DNA of 64,000 nt from the IMG/VR virus record IMGVR_UViG_3300021371_000009, positions 1-64,000 of that record; one strand, written 5' to 3'. The stretch comes from a virus. The position numbers and the translations under genes were made by a program. How positions within the stretch are numbered: the first letter of the stretch is position 1; each line of letters begins with the position of its first letter. Of this stretch, positions 8,062-16,503 are shown one piece after another. The notes below the pieces were generated by a model that was not told where the DNA came from, did not search any database, and worked only from the letters and a program-made list of their open reading frames with translations.

Positions 8062-8485
8062 TATCTTCTCCTTCAATAATAATATTTAGGCCTGTGTTAA
8101 TAAAGGTTTCACAATCTTGTTCTTCCCAACCTAATTCAATGACAGCATCAAAACCGTCTTCGTCCCATGCTGTTTCGAACTCTTCAAGCATTTCTGCGGT
8201 AACATCTTTTGAACCTTCAAAGTCTAACCACACACCATCGTCAAGATAGTCCATCTCAAGACCTTCATAGATGTCAGGTTCACATACGCCATTATCGCTG
8301 TCTTCTCTAAGTTCTTGTAATTGTTCTTCAGTTACTTCACCTACCCATTTACCCCATCGCCAACCTTGGTCCATGGTGATCCAGTATTTGTGTTCACCCT
8401 CTTCTTTATAAAAAGTAGTCAATTCACTAATTGATTTTTTATGGTCCGGTTCTACGCTAATTTTATACTTCTTATCTTCGCTCAT
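8054..8485 (-). CDS. acidic protein of unknown function (143 aa)
   Basis: The protein is rich in Asp/Glu and Trp, with WITMDQGWRWGKWVGEVTEE near residues 35-55 and a repeated pattern of acidic helices after it. It begins in ATGA with the gp46 stop. High negative charge would fit a DNA-mimic or an inhibitor of a DNA-binding protein, but this is speculation. No family is recognised. Confidence 0.65.
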   Translation of the reverse strand: MSEDKKYKISVEPDHKKSISELTTFYKEEGEHKYWITMDQGWRWGKWVGEVTEEQLQELREDSDNGVCEPDIYEGLEMDYLDDGVWLDFEGSKDVTAEMLEEFETAWDEDGFDAVIELGWEEQDCETFINTGLNIIIEGEDNE

Positions 8486-10197
8486 TGTACAATCCTCGAA
8501 TAGTTATTAGGTTTATCAAATTTAAGAACATTAGTAAATTTGTCAAACAGTGTATCGCCTTTATGCGATATTACGAATGCATTAACACCATTGTCCATAG
8601 TATTTAAGATTTTCAGAAATTCTTCTGTTCCGTTTGCATCCAACGAACTATCAAACACCTCATCTAAAACAAGAAGGTTGGTGTTTGTAGAGTTTTTCAT
8701 CTTTGCAATAATACGCCATGTGAATAGCAAAGATAAGTCAATACGCAACTTCTCACCTTCAGAGAATGATGCATATGAAAAGTCATCTCTATGTCGAGAT
8801 TTAATTGTTTCTTTGAATGAACCATCTAAATTAAACTGAACAAAGAAGTCAAGTGCTTGTAGAAAATGGTTTACATAATGATTAATTACTGGTAGATACT
8901 GATTGATAATCTTAGTTTTGATACCAGTATCTTTGAGAAGATTTGCAGATATCTCTGAATAGTAACGCTGGTCATTCAACTCGTTTTTCAAGTCTGATAC
9001 CTTTCGTTCTTCATCACGCATATCTACAAGTTTTTGGGTGTGTTCACCCGCATCTTCTAATGTCGCACTAGCAGTTTCTATTTCTGCATTCCATTCATCA
9101 ATACTTCTGTTTGCAGTTTGAATGCGAATATTTCTTTCGTTAATTTCATCTTGCAGATTTTGTATTTTTGAATGCACTTCTGTAATTTCAGACATACGTT
9201 TGCGAACTGTTTCAAGTTCTGATTTCAACTGAACTTGTGCAGTGTCTAGTTCAACTAGTTTATCCCTACGCTCTTGTATAACACTATCTTTAAACTCTTC
9301 AGCAATAGTTTGCTTACAAGTATTACACTCATCATTATCTTTGTAGAATGCAATATCATTTGCTACTTTAGTTGCATTGCGCTTCATTTGGTCTTGAATG
9401 GATGTAAACTTTTGATAGCGTTTATCAGTTCTGCTTTCATCTTCAATAGTTCCTCGTAAGTCTCGTATCCCGTCCATTCGCTCTGTGATTTCTTCTTGCC
9501 ATTGTGAAATTGAGTTCTTCGCCTTGACAATTCTTGCATTGATTTCCTGTGTCGATTTCTTACGTTGCTCATCTAGTCGCTCCAAGTAGTCTTGTTGCAG
9601 GTCGATTTTCTGTCTAACAACAGACAGTGTGCTTTCTGCATCTTTATACTCTTGCCCAACTTGCAACAACTCACCTCGTAGAATATCATTCATTCTTGTG
9701 AATATTTGAATGTCAAGTAAATCTTCAATAATCTCTCTACGCTGTGGTGCAGGTAATTGCATGAAAGGAATAAAAGATGATGAACCAAGTACCACAATCT
9801 GTGTGAAAGATTTGTAGTTCAATTTCAAGATTTGCTTTTCTAAGAACTCTTGATAATCTTTTGTTGCGGCGTCTTGGTTCACCAATATGTTGTTCTGATA
9901 AATCTCAAAGATTGCAGGTTTCAATCCTCTTCGTACTTTATATTGTGATGCACCAATAGAAAATTCAACTTCAACTAATGCATCTTTTAGATTGATAGAG
10001 TTTACTAACTGTCCAATCTTAATCTTACGAAAAGGTTTACCAAACAATGCAAAACATAGAGCATCTATGAATGTAGATTTACCAGAACCATTCGAACCAA
10101 CAACAAGTGTCGTTGGTGATTTACAAATATCTATTTCAGTAAACGCATTACCTGTAGAAAGGAAATTACGCCATCTTACATATTCAAACTTAATCAT
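8482..10197 (-). CDS. 46: gp46 recombination endonuclease subunit (Rad50/SbcC-like)
   Basis: An ATPase of the SMC/Rad50 class. It has a Walker A GSNGSGKST (34-42), long coiled-coil arms, a zinc hook CNTC (C291, C294), an ABC signature SFSEGEKLR and a Walker B LLVLDEVFD followed by an SSLD D-loop near the C-terminus. With gp47 it resects DNA ends for recombination-dependent replication and helps degrade host DNA in T4. The length, 571, is close to T4 gp46 (560). Its ATG overlaps the gp47 stop by four bases. Confidence 0.95.
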   Translation of the reverse strand: MIKFEYVRWRNFLSTGNAFTEIDICKSPTTLVVGSNGSGKSTFIDALCFALFGKPFRKIKIGQLVNSINLKDALVEVEFSIGASQYKVRRGLKPAIFEIYQNNILVNQDAATKDYQEFLEKQILKLNYKSFTQIVVLGSSSFIPFMQLPAPQRREIIEDLLDIQIFTRMNDILRGELLQVGQEYKDAESTLSVVRQKIDLQQDYLERLDEQRKKSTQEINARIVKAKNSISQWQEEITERMDGIRDLRGTIEDESRTDKRYQKFTSIQDQMKRNATKVANDIAFYKDNDECNTCKQTIAEEFKDSVIQERRDKLVELDTAQVQLKSELETVRKRMSEITEVHSKIQNLQDEINERNIRIQTANRSIDEWNAEIETASATLEDAGEHTQKLVDMRDEERKVSDLKNELNDQRYYSEISANLLKDTGIKTKIINQYLPVINHYVNHFLQALDFFVQFNLDGSFKETIKSRHRDDFSYASFSEGEKLRIDLSLLFTWRIIAKMKNSTNTNLLVLDEVFDSSLDANGTEEFLKILNTMDNGVNAFVISHKGDTLFDKFTNVLKFDKPNNYSRIVQ

Positions 10198-11267
10198 ACT
10201 ACGTTATTACTCGCTTCAACATATAAACGCTTCATATCTGTCTTAATACGCTCTTTGTTTGCAGATGTATCTACTTCATCAACATATGTGTTTAGTAGTG
10301 ATAATGTATCATCTAACTGTAAGTTCTTATCATCGACAAATGTAGCATCAAAATCAGAAAAATCTTCTACTATTGTCAACTCATGAACCCCTACATTATA
10401 CAACATATCAATCACTTTGTCAAACTGTTTTGCATTGATTTTGTTGATTACTACCACCTTTACAAAATGGTCTTTATATTCACTCGCATCAAAGTTTTCA
10501 TATGACTTATCTCTATCATTATATTCTAACTTCTTAAAGATGCTGTATGGATTTTCAATGAACTCTAACTCTCTAGTCTCTGTATCAAAGATATGAAACC
10601 CACGCTTGTCACCATAGTCAGACCAAGTCATCTGATATGGATTACCTAGATATGTAATATTATCTTGAGTTGATTTGTGATGAAAGTGACCACTGAAAGC
10701 GCAATCGAATTTACCGAAAACTTTTCTATCTAATCCATGGTCAAAGTTTGTGAAACCTTTATACATTGTAAAACCTTTAACTTCTAAGTGACCCATAAGA
10801 ACTTGAGCATCAGTATTAGAAATCATCTGCATAGTTTCATCTCTATTCTCTGGACAAATCCACGGAACAAAAAGCATCTTACAACCATCAAATTCTACTT
10901 CAGTTGCTTTCTCGTAAATCCAGGGTTCGTTGTTACCATCAAATCCAGTAAACAGCGTATTCATACTATTCACTTCATTTGTGTTCTTGTAGTATGTGTC
11001 GTGATTACCAATAATTACATGAGTATCAATACCCATGCGTCCTAGTTTCCATATAAAGTCATGTCTAAACTTCTGTAGTGTTTTGAAGTTGATAAACTTA
11101 CGTCTATCTGTAATGTCACCTAGATGAATACATGTGGTAATATTGTTTTCTTCTAAGTATGGAAAAAATGTATTATCATAAAATTTAAAGAAGTAATCGT
11201 TAAATACTTCACTGTCATTTCTGGCACCAAAATGTGTGTCAGTTATTAATGCTATTTTCATATTCAT
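10194..11267 (-). CDS. 47: gp47 recombination endonuclease subunit (Mre11/SbcD-like)
   Basis: A metallophosphoesterase with the phosphodiesterase motifs in order: DTHFG (D10, H12), HLGDITDRR, IIGNHDTYY, then GHLEVKG and SGHFHHK. It is the nuclease partner of gp46. At 357 residues it is near T4 gp47 (339). Its start lies 29 bases inside the halogenase gene. An ATG at 11261 (MKIALITD) is a possible alternative start and is better spaced from GGA. Confidence 0.94.
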   Translation of the reverse strand: MNMKIALITDTHFGARNDSEVFNDYFFKFYDNTFFPYLEENNITTCIHLGDITDRRKFINFKTLQKFRHDFIWKLGRMGIDTHVIIGNHDTYYKNTNEVNSMNTLFTGFDGNNEPWIYEKATEVEFDGCKMLFVPWICPENRDETMQMISNTDAQVLMGHLEVKGFTMYKGFTNFDHGLDRKVFGKFDCAFSGHFHHKSTQDNITYLGNPYQMTWSDYGDKRGFHIFDTETRELEFIENPYSIFKKLEYNDRDKSYENFDASEYKDHFVKVVVINKINAKQFDKVIDMLYNVGVHELTIVEDFSDFDATFVDDKNLQLDDTLSLLNTYVDEVDTSANKERIKTDMKRLYVEASNNVV

Positions 11268-12699
11268 TGTTCCATTTTGTAATCAAATCTTTGTGTAACA
11301 AAGTATCACTTCTATCGGTAAAATATTTACGTCTAGGTAGTTGTCCATGAGAGTGTATATGCTCTATCAATACTTTATTAGATAACAAACCCAAAGCATA
11401 TAATACTTGATTCCAGTTGTGTGAACCAAATATTCTATTTTGCGTTGCAACTGCTCCACTTACATTTCCAACATCTTCTAATAGTAACACACGTTCTTGT
11501 GCAATGTCAATATATTTTTTCACTTCTACCGGTAAATGTGAATTTTTAACATCTTTCCAAAAATCAGTATCAGCAATACAATTGACATAATGTAGTCTAA
11601 CGAATGCAAAAACTTGTTCAAACAAATCTTGTACGATAGTATTATAAGTTTCTTTAGACTTGGTACCTGAGTTAATGTATGTTGATAGTAATTTTGCTTG
11701 CTGTATACCAACACCTATTGCTGTTGCTTCTAAAGGTTCATAAAAGTGTGATGACAGACCAATTAGTACTGTATTTCCAACCCAAGTCTGACTATAATTA
11801 CCTGCCTCAAACTTAAATGTTTTTCCAACTTTAGGTTCGAACCCTAATTTTTCGGTAACTTCTTTTACTGCATCTTCATAAGATATGTGCTTGGAACTGT
11901 ATGCATATCCATTTCCCATACGTTCTGATGTAGGTATACGCCACATCCATCCAGAACTCATTTTATGTGCTTGTGTGTGAATTGGATAATTGTCAGGTTC
12001 TTCATGAGGACATTGAAAAGCAAATGCACTATCTACAAACATATCATTTTGTCTAGATTTAAATTTAAAACCATCAACTTCAGATGCGATAATTCTTCTA
12101 AAACCACTAGCATCTACAAAAATATCTGCTTCATAAATCGCTGTAGCACTCTCAATAGATTTACAATTATCAGTTTCATCAATATTGACTTTTACAATCT
12201 TATCATCATAAAAACCAACACCGACTTCTTTCATTAGTTTTTGTAAAAATTTATTTAATTTTTGAGTATCAAAGTGAAATTGATTTGGTAGTTCATCCAT
12301 TTCTCTAGCACAGTTTTCTAACTGCCATGGATTTATTAAATCTAATGGATCGCAATTACTACTCATATTTAAGTACATATGAAGTTCACTATCACCAGCA
12401 TCTTCATCTGTAGTTAATGAATGAATATATCTCTTGTCAGTCCATCCTCTAAAGTCAACACCGAACTTAAATGTACAACCGCTTTGCTGTACAAATTCCT
12501 TAACAGGTATCGCCATCAATTCTCTAAAGTAGTTCACATGTTCTGTACTACTTTCTCCAACGCCAACAATACCTATTTCAGAAGAACCTACGACATACAC
12601 ATCTAGTCCAGGTTTCTCTTTCTTTAATATCAACGCGGCCATTAGTCCAGCATTACCCGCACCTAATACACAAACACGTTTTCTATTCCATGAATTCAT
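11239..12699 (-). CDS. flavin-dependent tryptophan halogenase-like enzyme
   Basis: The FAD-binding motif GAGNAG lies at 13-18. Lysine K78 in GCTFKFGVDF sits where PrnA has its catalytic K79. The family signature WxWxIP appears as WMWRIP (251-256), and YEPLEATAIG (near 320-329) matches the conserved PLE(S/A)T segment. The enzyme class uses reduced flavin, oxygen and halide to halogenate an aromatic substrate; a cyanophage member (VirX1) is known to halogenate many small molecules. A reductase partner is not in this window. It overlaps gp55 by 17 bases and gp47 by 29. The substrate is unknown. Confidence 0.88.
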   Translation of the reverse strand: MNSWNRKRVCVLGAGNAGLMAALILKKEKPGLDVYVVGSSEIGIVGVGESSTEHVNYFRELMAIPVKEFVQQSGCTFKFGVDFRGWTDKRYIHSLTTDEDAGDSELHMYLNMSSNCDPLDLINPWQLENCAREMDELPNQFHFDTQKLNKFLQKLMKEVGVGFYDDKIVKVNIDETDNCKSIESATAIYEADIFVDASGFRRIIASEVDGFKFKSRQNDMFVDSAFAFQCPHEEPDNYPIHTQAHKMSSGWMWRIPTSERMGNGYAYSSKHISYEDAVKEVTEKLGFEPKVGKTFKFEAGNYSQTWVGNTVLIGLSSHFYEPLEATAIGVGIQQAKLLSTYINSGTKSKETYNTIVQDLFEQVFAFVRLHYVNCIADTDFWKDVKNSHLPVEVKKYIDIAQERVLLLEDVGNVSGAVATQNRIFGSHNWNQVLYALGLLSNKVLIEHIHSHGQLPRRKYFTDRSDTLLHKDLITKWNNEYENSINN

Positions 12700-13231
12700 C
12701 TAAAGCACCTTTACGTTCTTTCTTCTCTTTCTGAATTTCTTTCATCTCTTCAACTTGCTTATCATCATACATGTTATCTTGAAGAAACTCTAGATACTGA
12801 TTTGTGTATTGACCGTCATCATGGTCATCAGTAAATAGACTATCATCAACAACCATATTCTGAATTAACTTTTGCTTCAGTTCAGTTTGCTTCTTTTCTT
12901 TTTGAATTCTACGCAAAAATGCATAGTAAATAATTTGTGTAAAATATGCAAATGGATTTTTTGACTTCTCAGGATTAAAATTATGCAAATACATTAAGCA
13001 GTTTTCAATACCATCTGATATCATATCGTGCTTATATGTATAATTAATAAAGTTTGGGCGGTATGATAAATGTTGTGCTATCTTGAGAAAACACTCACCA
13101 AGGTATCTTGTTACTGGTGGTGTTTCTTTACCTGCTGACTTTGCTTCATCAACTTTCACTCTGTATTCAATCAATGCTTCTAAGAACTCTTTGTTATTAA
13201 CGTAGTGTTCTCGTTTTTTCTTTTCTGCCAT
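12683..13231 (-). CDS. 55: gp55 late-transcription sigma factor
   Basis: The 182-residue length is almost that of T4 gp55 (185). The central segment, about residues 60-115 (ISDGIENCLMYLHNF...KNPFAYFTQIIYYAFLRRIQKE), matches sigma region 2, which binds core RNA polymerase and melts the -10 box. The C-terminal part is charged and helical, where T4 gp55 has its sliding-clamp-binding tail. It would direct RNA polymerase to the TATAAATA-type promoters seen throughout the window. The ribosome site is GGAG, 5 bases before ATG. An operator-like palindrome lies about 25 bases upstream. Confidence 0.9.
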   Translation of the reverse strand: MAEKKKREHYVNNKEFLEALIEYRVKVDEAKSAGKETPPVTRYLGECFLKIAQHLSYRPNFINYTYKHDMISDGIENCLMYLHNFNPEKSKNPFAYFTQIIYYAFLRRIQKEKKQTELKQKLIQNMVVDDSLFTDDHDDGQYTNQYLEFLQDNMYDDKQVEEMKEIQKEKKERKGALDEFME

Positions 13232-13250
13232 AATATCTCCATATTAACTG

Positions 13251-13279
13251 TTGACAACACCTACTTAGGTGTATATAAT
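13251..13279 (+). promoter_or_regulatory. perfect sigma70 promoter (plus strand) containing a palindromic operator-like site
   Basis: TTGACA (13251-13256), exactly 17 bases, TATAAT (13274-13279). The spacer holds the palindrome ACACCTACTTAGGTGT (13257-13272; 7-base arms, 2-base centre). The promoter points away from gp55, into the end of the convergent gene, so it would make antisense RNA. On the minus strand the same block has TATTAT with only a poor TTGTTT -35 for gp55. Confidence 0.6.
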
Positions 13280-13306
13280 AGGGGTGTTCCCTTTTCAGAA
13301 ACAATG

Positions 13307-13753
13307 TTAGTGTTTCGTTATCTTATCCTTGTTGTACATATATTCCAGTATGTCTTCATCTTCACCTGTTATTCCTAGTTTCTCATTCATTTTATCCAAT
13401 GCTTCTTTTAGTTGCGTTACATTTTCGATAGGTTCATCATCAAAGGAATCGATGGGATTAGTCTTACACTTCTCAACAATTCTATGATAGTATCTTATAA
13501 CATCTTCTCTAGGGTTTGTCAAGGTTAAAATTGCATTCTTTGCAATGTAAAAAACTTGGTCATTTGAAAACGATTCCCAAGGTCCGAAAGTTGCATTCTC
13601 ATATGCACCATCCCCATCTTCATGCTGTTGCATCCACTTATGAATTCTCATAGGTTCTGTTAGAGTAGCATACTCTTCATTCTCATCTACTTTAATTCTA
13701 GTAATCAAACTATCGCCGGTGGTCAGTTTGACTAATTTTATAGGGTCTGTCAT
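13307..13753 (-). CDS. conserved phage protein, possibly Sm-like fold (148 aa)
   Basis: The N-terminal 40 residues (IKLVKLTTGDSLITRIKV then EPMRIHKW) follow the pattern of a small beta-barrel of the LSm/Hfq kind, with the glycine after the first strand. The C-terminal third is helical and acidic. It follows UvsW with a four-base overlap and precedes the gp55 promoter region. Such proteins are common next to uvsW in marine T4-like phages. The RNA-binding idea is inference; function is unknown. Confidence 0.6.
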   Translation of the reverse strand: MTDPIKLVKLTTGDSLITRIKVDENEEYATLTEPMRIHKWMQQHEDGDGAYENATFGPWESFSNDQVFYIAKNAILTLTNPREDVIRYYHRIVEKCKTNPIDSFDDEPIENVTQLKEALDKMNEKLGITGEDEDILEYMYNKDKITKH

Positions 13754-15201
13754 ATGCTTACCTTTATAGTTTTATATTTAAATTTTTCTTCATTGTAAGT
13801 TTTAATTCTTTCAACAGCATGTTCTAGTGTATAATTACGATGCTGTTTCCAACTCATATCATCTGATATATCAAACAACTGCGCTTCTTCTTTATTGTCA
13901 CCTAATCTAAGACCGCGCCCAATAGATTGAAGATTTCTGATTTTGGACTTACTAGGACTTGCAAAAATGATATTGTGAAGATTACGAATATTAATGCCAG
14001 TAGAAAAAGTACCGTAACTAGCAACAATAATCGCATCTGTTTCTTTCTCGGTAATAGCACGAATTTCCTCTCTTTCGTTTGCACCGACACCGCCAAACAC
14101 AAAGAATACTTTTCTATCTTTTGCTTTCTCTTTTATAATATCATATAATATTTTACCATGCTTCTCGACATATTGAAATAGTAATAGTGTGTTACCAGTC
14201 TGGTCAAGTGCTAAATTTCTAATGAAATTGTTTCTGGGTGTGTGAGACACTAAGAAATTCATCTCTTCTTGATATGTATATTTTTTGTTTTCTTGTCTTA
14301 TCTCATCAGAGTAATTCAGCATGATACATGATATTTTTAATTTAGCAAGTTGACCATCTTTCATCAACTGCTTAGATGTTGTAAATCTACGAACAGGTCC
14401 GAACAATCCTTCTAGCATGAGTTTGTGAGTTTTTGTATCGTCTAATGTACCTGTCGTACCAAAACGCATAACTGCATTCTCTGTCTTTTCCATCAATGTT
14501 TTAAGTGATGTTGCTTTGAACAGATGTGCTTCATCACCAATCACCATCTTATAATCGGCAAACCATTTCTTAGGTAGTTTATATACAGATTGCCAAGTCG
14601 TAATTACAATACGTTTGTCTGTATCTTTTTCGTGACCTGAATAAATCTTGTGACAATTCTCTTCAACATTGTATCCATAATCTTTGAAGTCTTTATACAT
14701 TTGTTCAACAAGTGATGTTGTAGGTACAATAATAAGAACTCTACCTGAAGTGCCTAATTGTGTTAGACCATAGATAATGAGAGACTTACCTGAACCAGTT
14801 GGTGAAAGCATAACAAGTCTCTTATCATTTAGTCCATCTCGTATTGCATCTACTTGATAGTTACGAGGCGTAAATGGTAAGTTTAAATCTAGTAATGCTT
14901 TAACTACTTCTTCAGTAGAAAATTTTTGTTTAGGTATAACACTATCTTGTCCAACTAAATGATAACCTCTAGTCTTACAGAATTCTTCTAAGTGTTCCAT
15001 TAAACCTATGTAGAGTTGACTAGTCCACATATTGAACAGACGTATTTTACCATCCCACATTTTATTACGAAATGTAGGCATGAACTCTGCTCCAGGTACT
15101 TTGAATGTGAAATACTCTGACAATTCATATTTAATGCCAGCATCATCACAGTCAATTGACATGAAGACTTCGTTAATTTTTGATACGATTATAGAATTCA
15201 T
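13750..15201 (-). CDS. uvsW: UvsW RNA/DNA helicase
   Basis: A superfamily 2 helicase with Q-like motif FTPRNYQVDAI, Walker A SPTGSGKS (133-140), DEAH box in VIGDEAHLF, motif III-like GTTGTLD, and C-terminal SYGTFSTGINI and QSIGRGLRLG (motif VI). The N-terminal 90 residues match the UvsW DNA-binding domain. In T4 it unwinds R-loops and branched DNA, switching replication from origin- to recombination-dependent mode. The length 483 compares with 503 in T4. Its start overlaps the zinc-ribbon gene by 29 bases. Confidence 0.94.
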   Translation of the reverse strand: MNSIIVSKINEVFMSIDCDDAGIKYELSEYFTFKVPGAEFMPTFRNKMWDGKIRLFNMWTSQLYIGLMEHLEEFCKTRGYHLVGQDSVIPKQKFSTEEVVKALLDLNLPFTPRNYQVDAIRDGLNDKRLVMLSPTGSGKSLIIYGLTQLGTSGRVLIIVPTTSLVEQMYKDFKDYGYNVEENCHKIYSGHEKDTDKRIVITTWQSVYKLPKKWFADYKMVIGDEAHLFKATSLKTLMEKTENAVMRFGTTGTLDDTKTHKLMLEGLFGPVRRFTTSKQLMKDGQLAKLKISCIMLNYSDEIRQENKKYTYQEEMNFLVSHTPRNNFIRNLALDQTGNTLLLFQYVEKHGKILYDIIKEKAKDRKVFFVFGGVGANEREEIRAITEKETDAIIVASYGTFSTGINIRNLHNIIFASPSKSKIRNLQSIGRGLRLGDNKEEAQLFDISDDMSWKQHRNYTLEHAVERIKTYNEEKFKYKTIKVSI

Positions 15202-15331
15202 CTGTTACATCAACAAAACTTTGATATGTAGCACCACAGTTAATGCATACATAATCCGGTGTCAATACTCCTTCTTCACTCTCAAAATAGTATTCACCAC
15301 ATACAGAACATTGAAATACTCTATGTGTCAT
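15173..15331 (-). CDS. small zinc-ribbon protein (52 aa)
   Basis: It starts MTHRVFQCSVCGEYYFE and has two CxxC pairs (C8/C11 and C29/C32), a complete zinc-ribbon/rubredoxin-like pattern. It reads through the gap between UvsY and UvsW: the ATG forms TAATG with the uvsY stop, and its TAA lies 29 bases inside uvsW. All three are therefore likely translated as a coupled set. Function is unknown; a partner or regulator of recombination proteins is possible from context. Confidence 0.72.
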   Translation of the reverse strand: MTHRVFQCSVCGEYYFESEEGVLTPDYVCINCGATYQSFVDVTDEFYNRIKN

Positions 15332-15774
15332 TACATTACTCCATTCGTAAATTTATGCCATTCAATAGCATTCTTGATATCCCATCCTCTAGAATTAATT
15401 GAACGCAATACTCTTTCTACAAAATCTACAACTGTTTCCCAATATGCAATTTTGTCTTTCTTTTTTATTAAATCAAAGTCACCATCTAAATGTTCATCCA
15501 TCTCATTCTTTAGAGGTTTAGAACCTAGATATTGTTCCCAACCCAAATCATCAAGTTCTCGTTGAGACATTTCTCCTCGAAAGTATCTCCACTTATATCT
15601 ACGCAACTTGTAATAATCACTACGTTCTTTTTGTAGATTAAGTTTTGCTGTTGATAGAATGACAACATACTTTGCATGAAGATTAGGTGTCTGTAGACTT
15701 TCTTTTTCTAGATTAATATCATCAATCTTACAGTCTTGTTGCCACATTGTTTGAAGTTTATCTAAATCTACCAT
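15331..15774 (-). CDS. uvsY: UvsY recombination mediator
   Basis: At 147 residues it is close to T4 UvsY (137). It has the family's N-terminal pattern LDKLQTMWQQDCKIDDINL, a basic KLRRYKWRYFRGEM stretch and a C-terminal amphipathic helix before IEWHKFTNGVM. UvsY loads the UvsX recombinase onto single-stranded DNA covered by gp32. It is the first gene after an early sigma70 promoter and is followed by the zinc ribbon and uvsW. Confidence 0.9.
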   Translation of the reverse strand: MVDLDKLQTMWQQDCKIDDINLEKESLQTPNLHAKYVVILSTAKLNLQKERSDYYKLRRYKWRYFRGEMSQRELDDLGWEQYLGSKPLKNEMDEHLDGDFDLIKKKDKIAYWETVVDFVERVLRSINSRGWDIKNAIEWHKFTNGVM

Positions 15775-15799
15775 ATATTCCTCATTTCAAATAGTACTC

Positions 15800-15828
15800 A
15801 TCATAACACAGATATAGCGTAATGTCAA
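15800..15828 (-). promoter_or_regulatory. early sigma70-like promoter for uvsY-uvsW
   Basis: Minus strand: TTGACA (15828-15823), 17-base spacer, TATGAT (15805-15800), about 25 bases upstream of the uvsY ATG. It starts right after the tail tube-like gene, at the border between late structural and early recombination genes. Confidence 0.75.
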
Positions 15829-15829
15829 G

Positions 15830-16411
15830 TTATAATTTCACAATATCGTAGTAAGAGAAGGTAAAAGATGCTGATGCTGTTAAGTATGGCATAGAAGTGT
15901 CGGTAATGTCAAACTGAATTGCTTCTAATGATGTAGGAAATAAATCTTTGAAGCGTACTTCTACGTTAGCATTGTTGTTACTGTCTGTAATAGTCAATGT
16001 AGCATCAGTCATGGTTGGTGCAATAGGTTTAAGAGTTGAATTTCTTGCTGTAGGAAATTCAACCTGTCTATTAATATAGCGATTGTAGTCTTCTGTGTCA
16101 ATATCTGCAGTTACTTGTACCATCCAATCTTTTAATGCTATGAAGTTAGTACAGTTTTCATCTACAAGAAAAGTAACTAGTAAATCGCCAAAGTTGATGG
16201 TATCACCAGGAACAGGTGTATCTTTCATTCGTGTCATCTGCATTGATGACCCCATAGAGATATTAGGTAAATTTGCTGTTTGACATGTAAAGGATACACC
16301 CTCAAGTCTTTGCATTGTAAATACAAACTGAGCAGGTGTAAGAAAGTTTAAATTGGTAGCGGCAATGCTATCAGTCCAATTTGTATATGTAATATTTTCA
16401 TCGTATGCCAT
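15830..16411 (-). CDS. tail tube (gp19)-like protein, second copy
   Basis: The 193-residue protein has the tube-fold N-terminal pattern LNFLTPAQFVFTMQRLEGV followed by CQTANLPNIS, shared with phage tube and tube-initiator proteins, and an aromatic C-terminal strand ASFTFSYYDIV. A second gp19-family protein (23520-24089) sits in the usual place after the sheath, so this one may be a paralogue with a special role (tube or baseplate component). It lies after the major capsid terminator behind its own late promoter. Confidence 0.65.
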   Translation of the reverse strand: MAYDENITYTNWTDSIAATNLNFLTPAQFVFTMQRLEGVSFTCQTANLPNISMGSSMQMTRMKDTPVPGDTINFGDLLVTFLVDENCTNFIALKDWMVQVTADIDTEDYNRYINRQVEFPTARNSTLKPIAPTMTDATLTITDSNNNANVEVRFKDLFPTSLEAIQFDITDTSMPYLTASASFTFSYYDIVKL

Positions 16412-16434
16412 AGTAGATTCCTTTATCTATACTA

Positions 16435-16442
16435 CTATTTAT
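16435..16442 (-). promoter_or_regulatory. late promoter (ATAAATAG) for the tail tube-like gene
   Basis: Minus strand GATAAATAGTAG, about 25 bases before the ATG at 16411; matches the T4 late -10 consensus. It follows directly after the capsid terminator. Confidence 0.6.
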
Positions 16443-16447
16443 CCATT

Positions 16448-16474
16448 AAAAAAGGGGAGCATTTCTGCTCCCCC
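16448..16474 (-). terminator. rho-independent terminator after the major capsid gene
   Basis: Minus strand: GGGGAGCA, loop GAAA, TGCTCCCC, then TTTTTT. An 8-base GC-rich stem with a stable tetraloop and six T is a textbook intrinsic terminator, isolating the capsid gene from the tube-like gene. Confidence 0.93.
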
Positions 16475-16503
16475 TTCTAAGGTTTCTCTCCCTTAATGCA
16501 ATC

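Noticed and set aside
13290-13322. Possible terminator with GAAACA/TGTTTC arms after the Sm-like gene
   Set aside because: The stem is only six base pairs, mostly AT, and no T-run follows on the minus strand.
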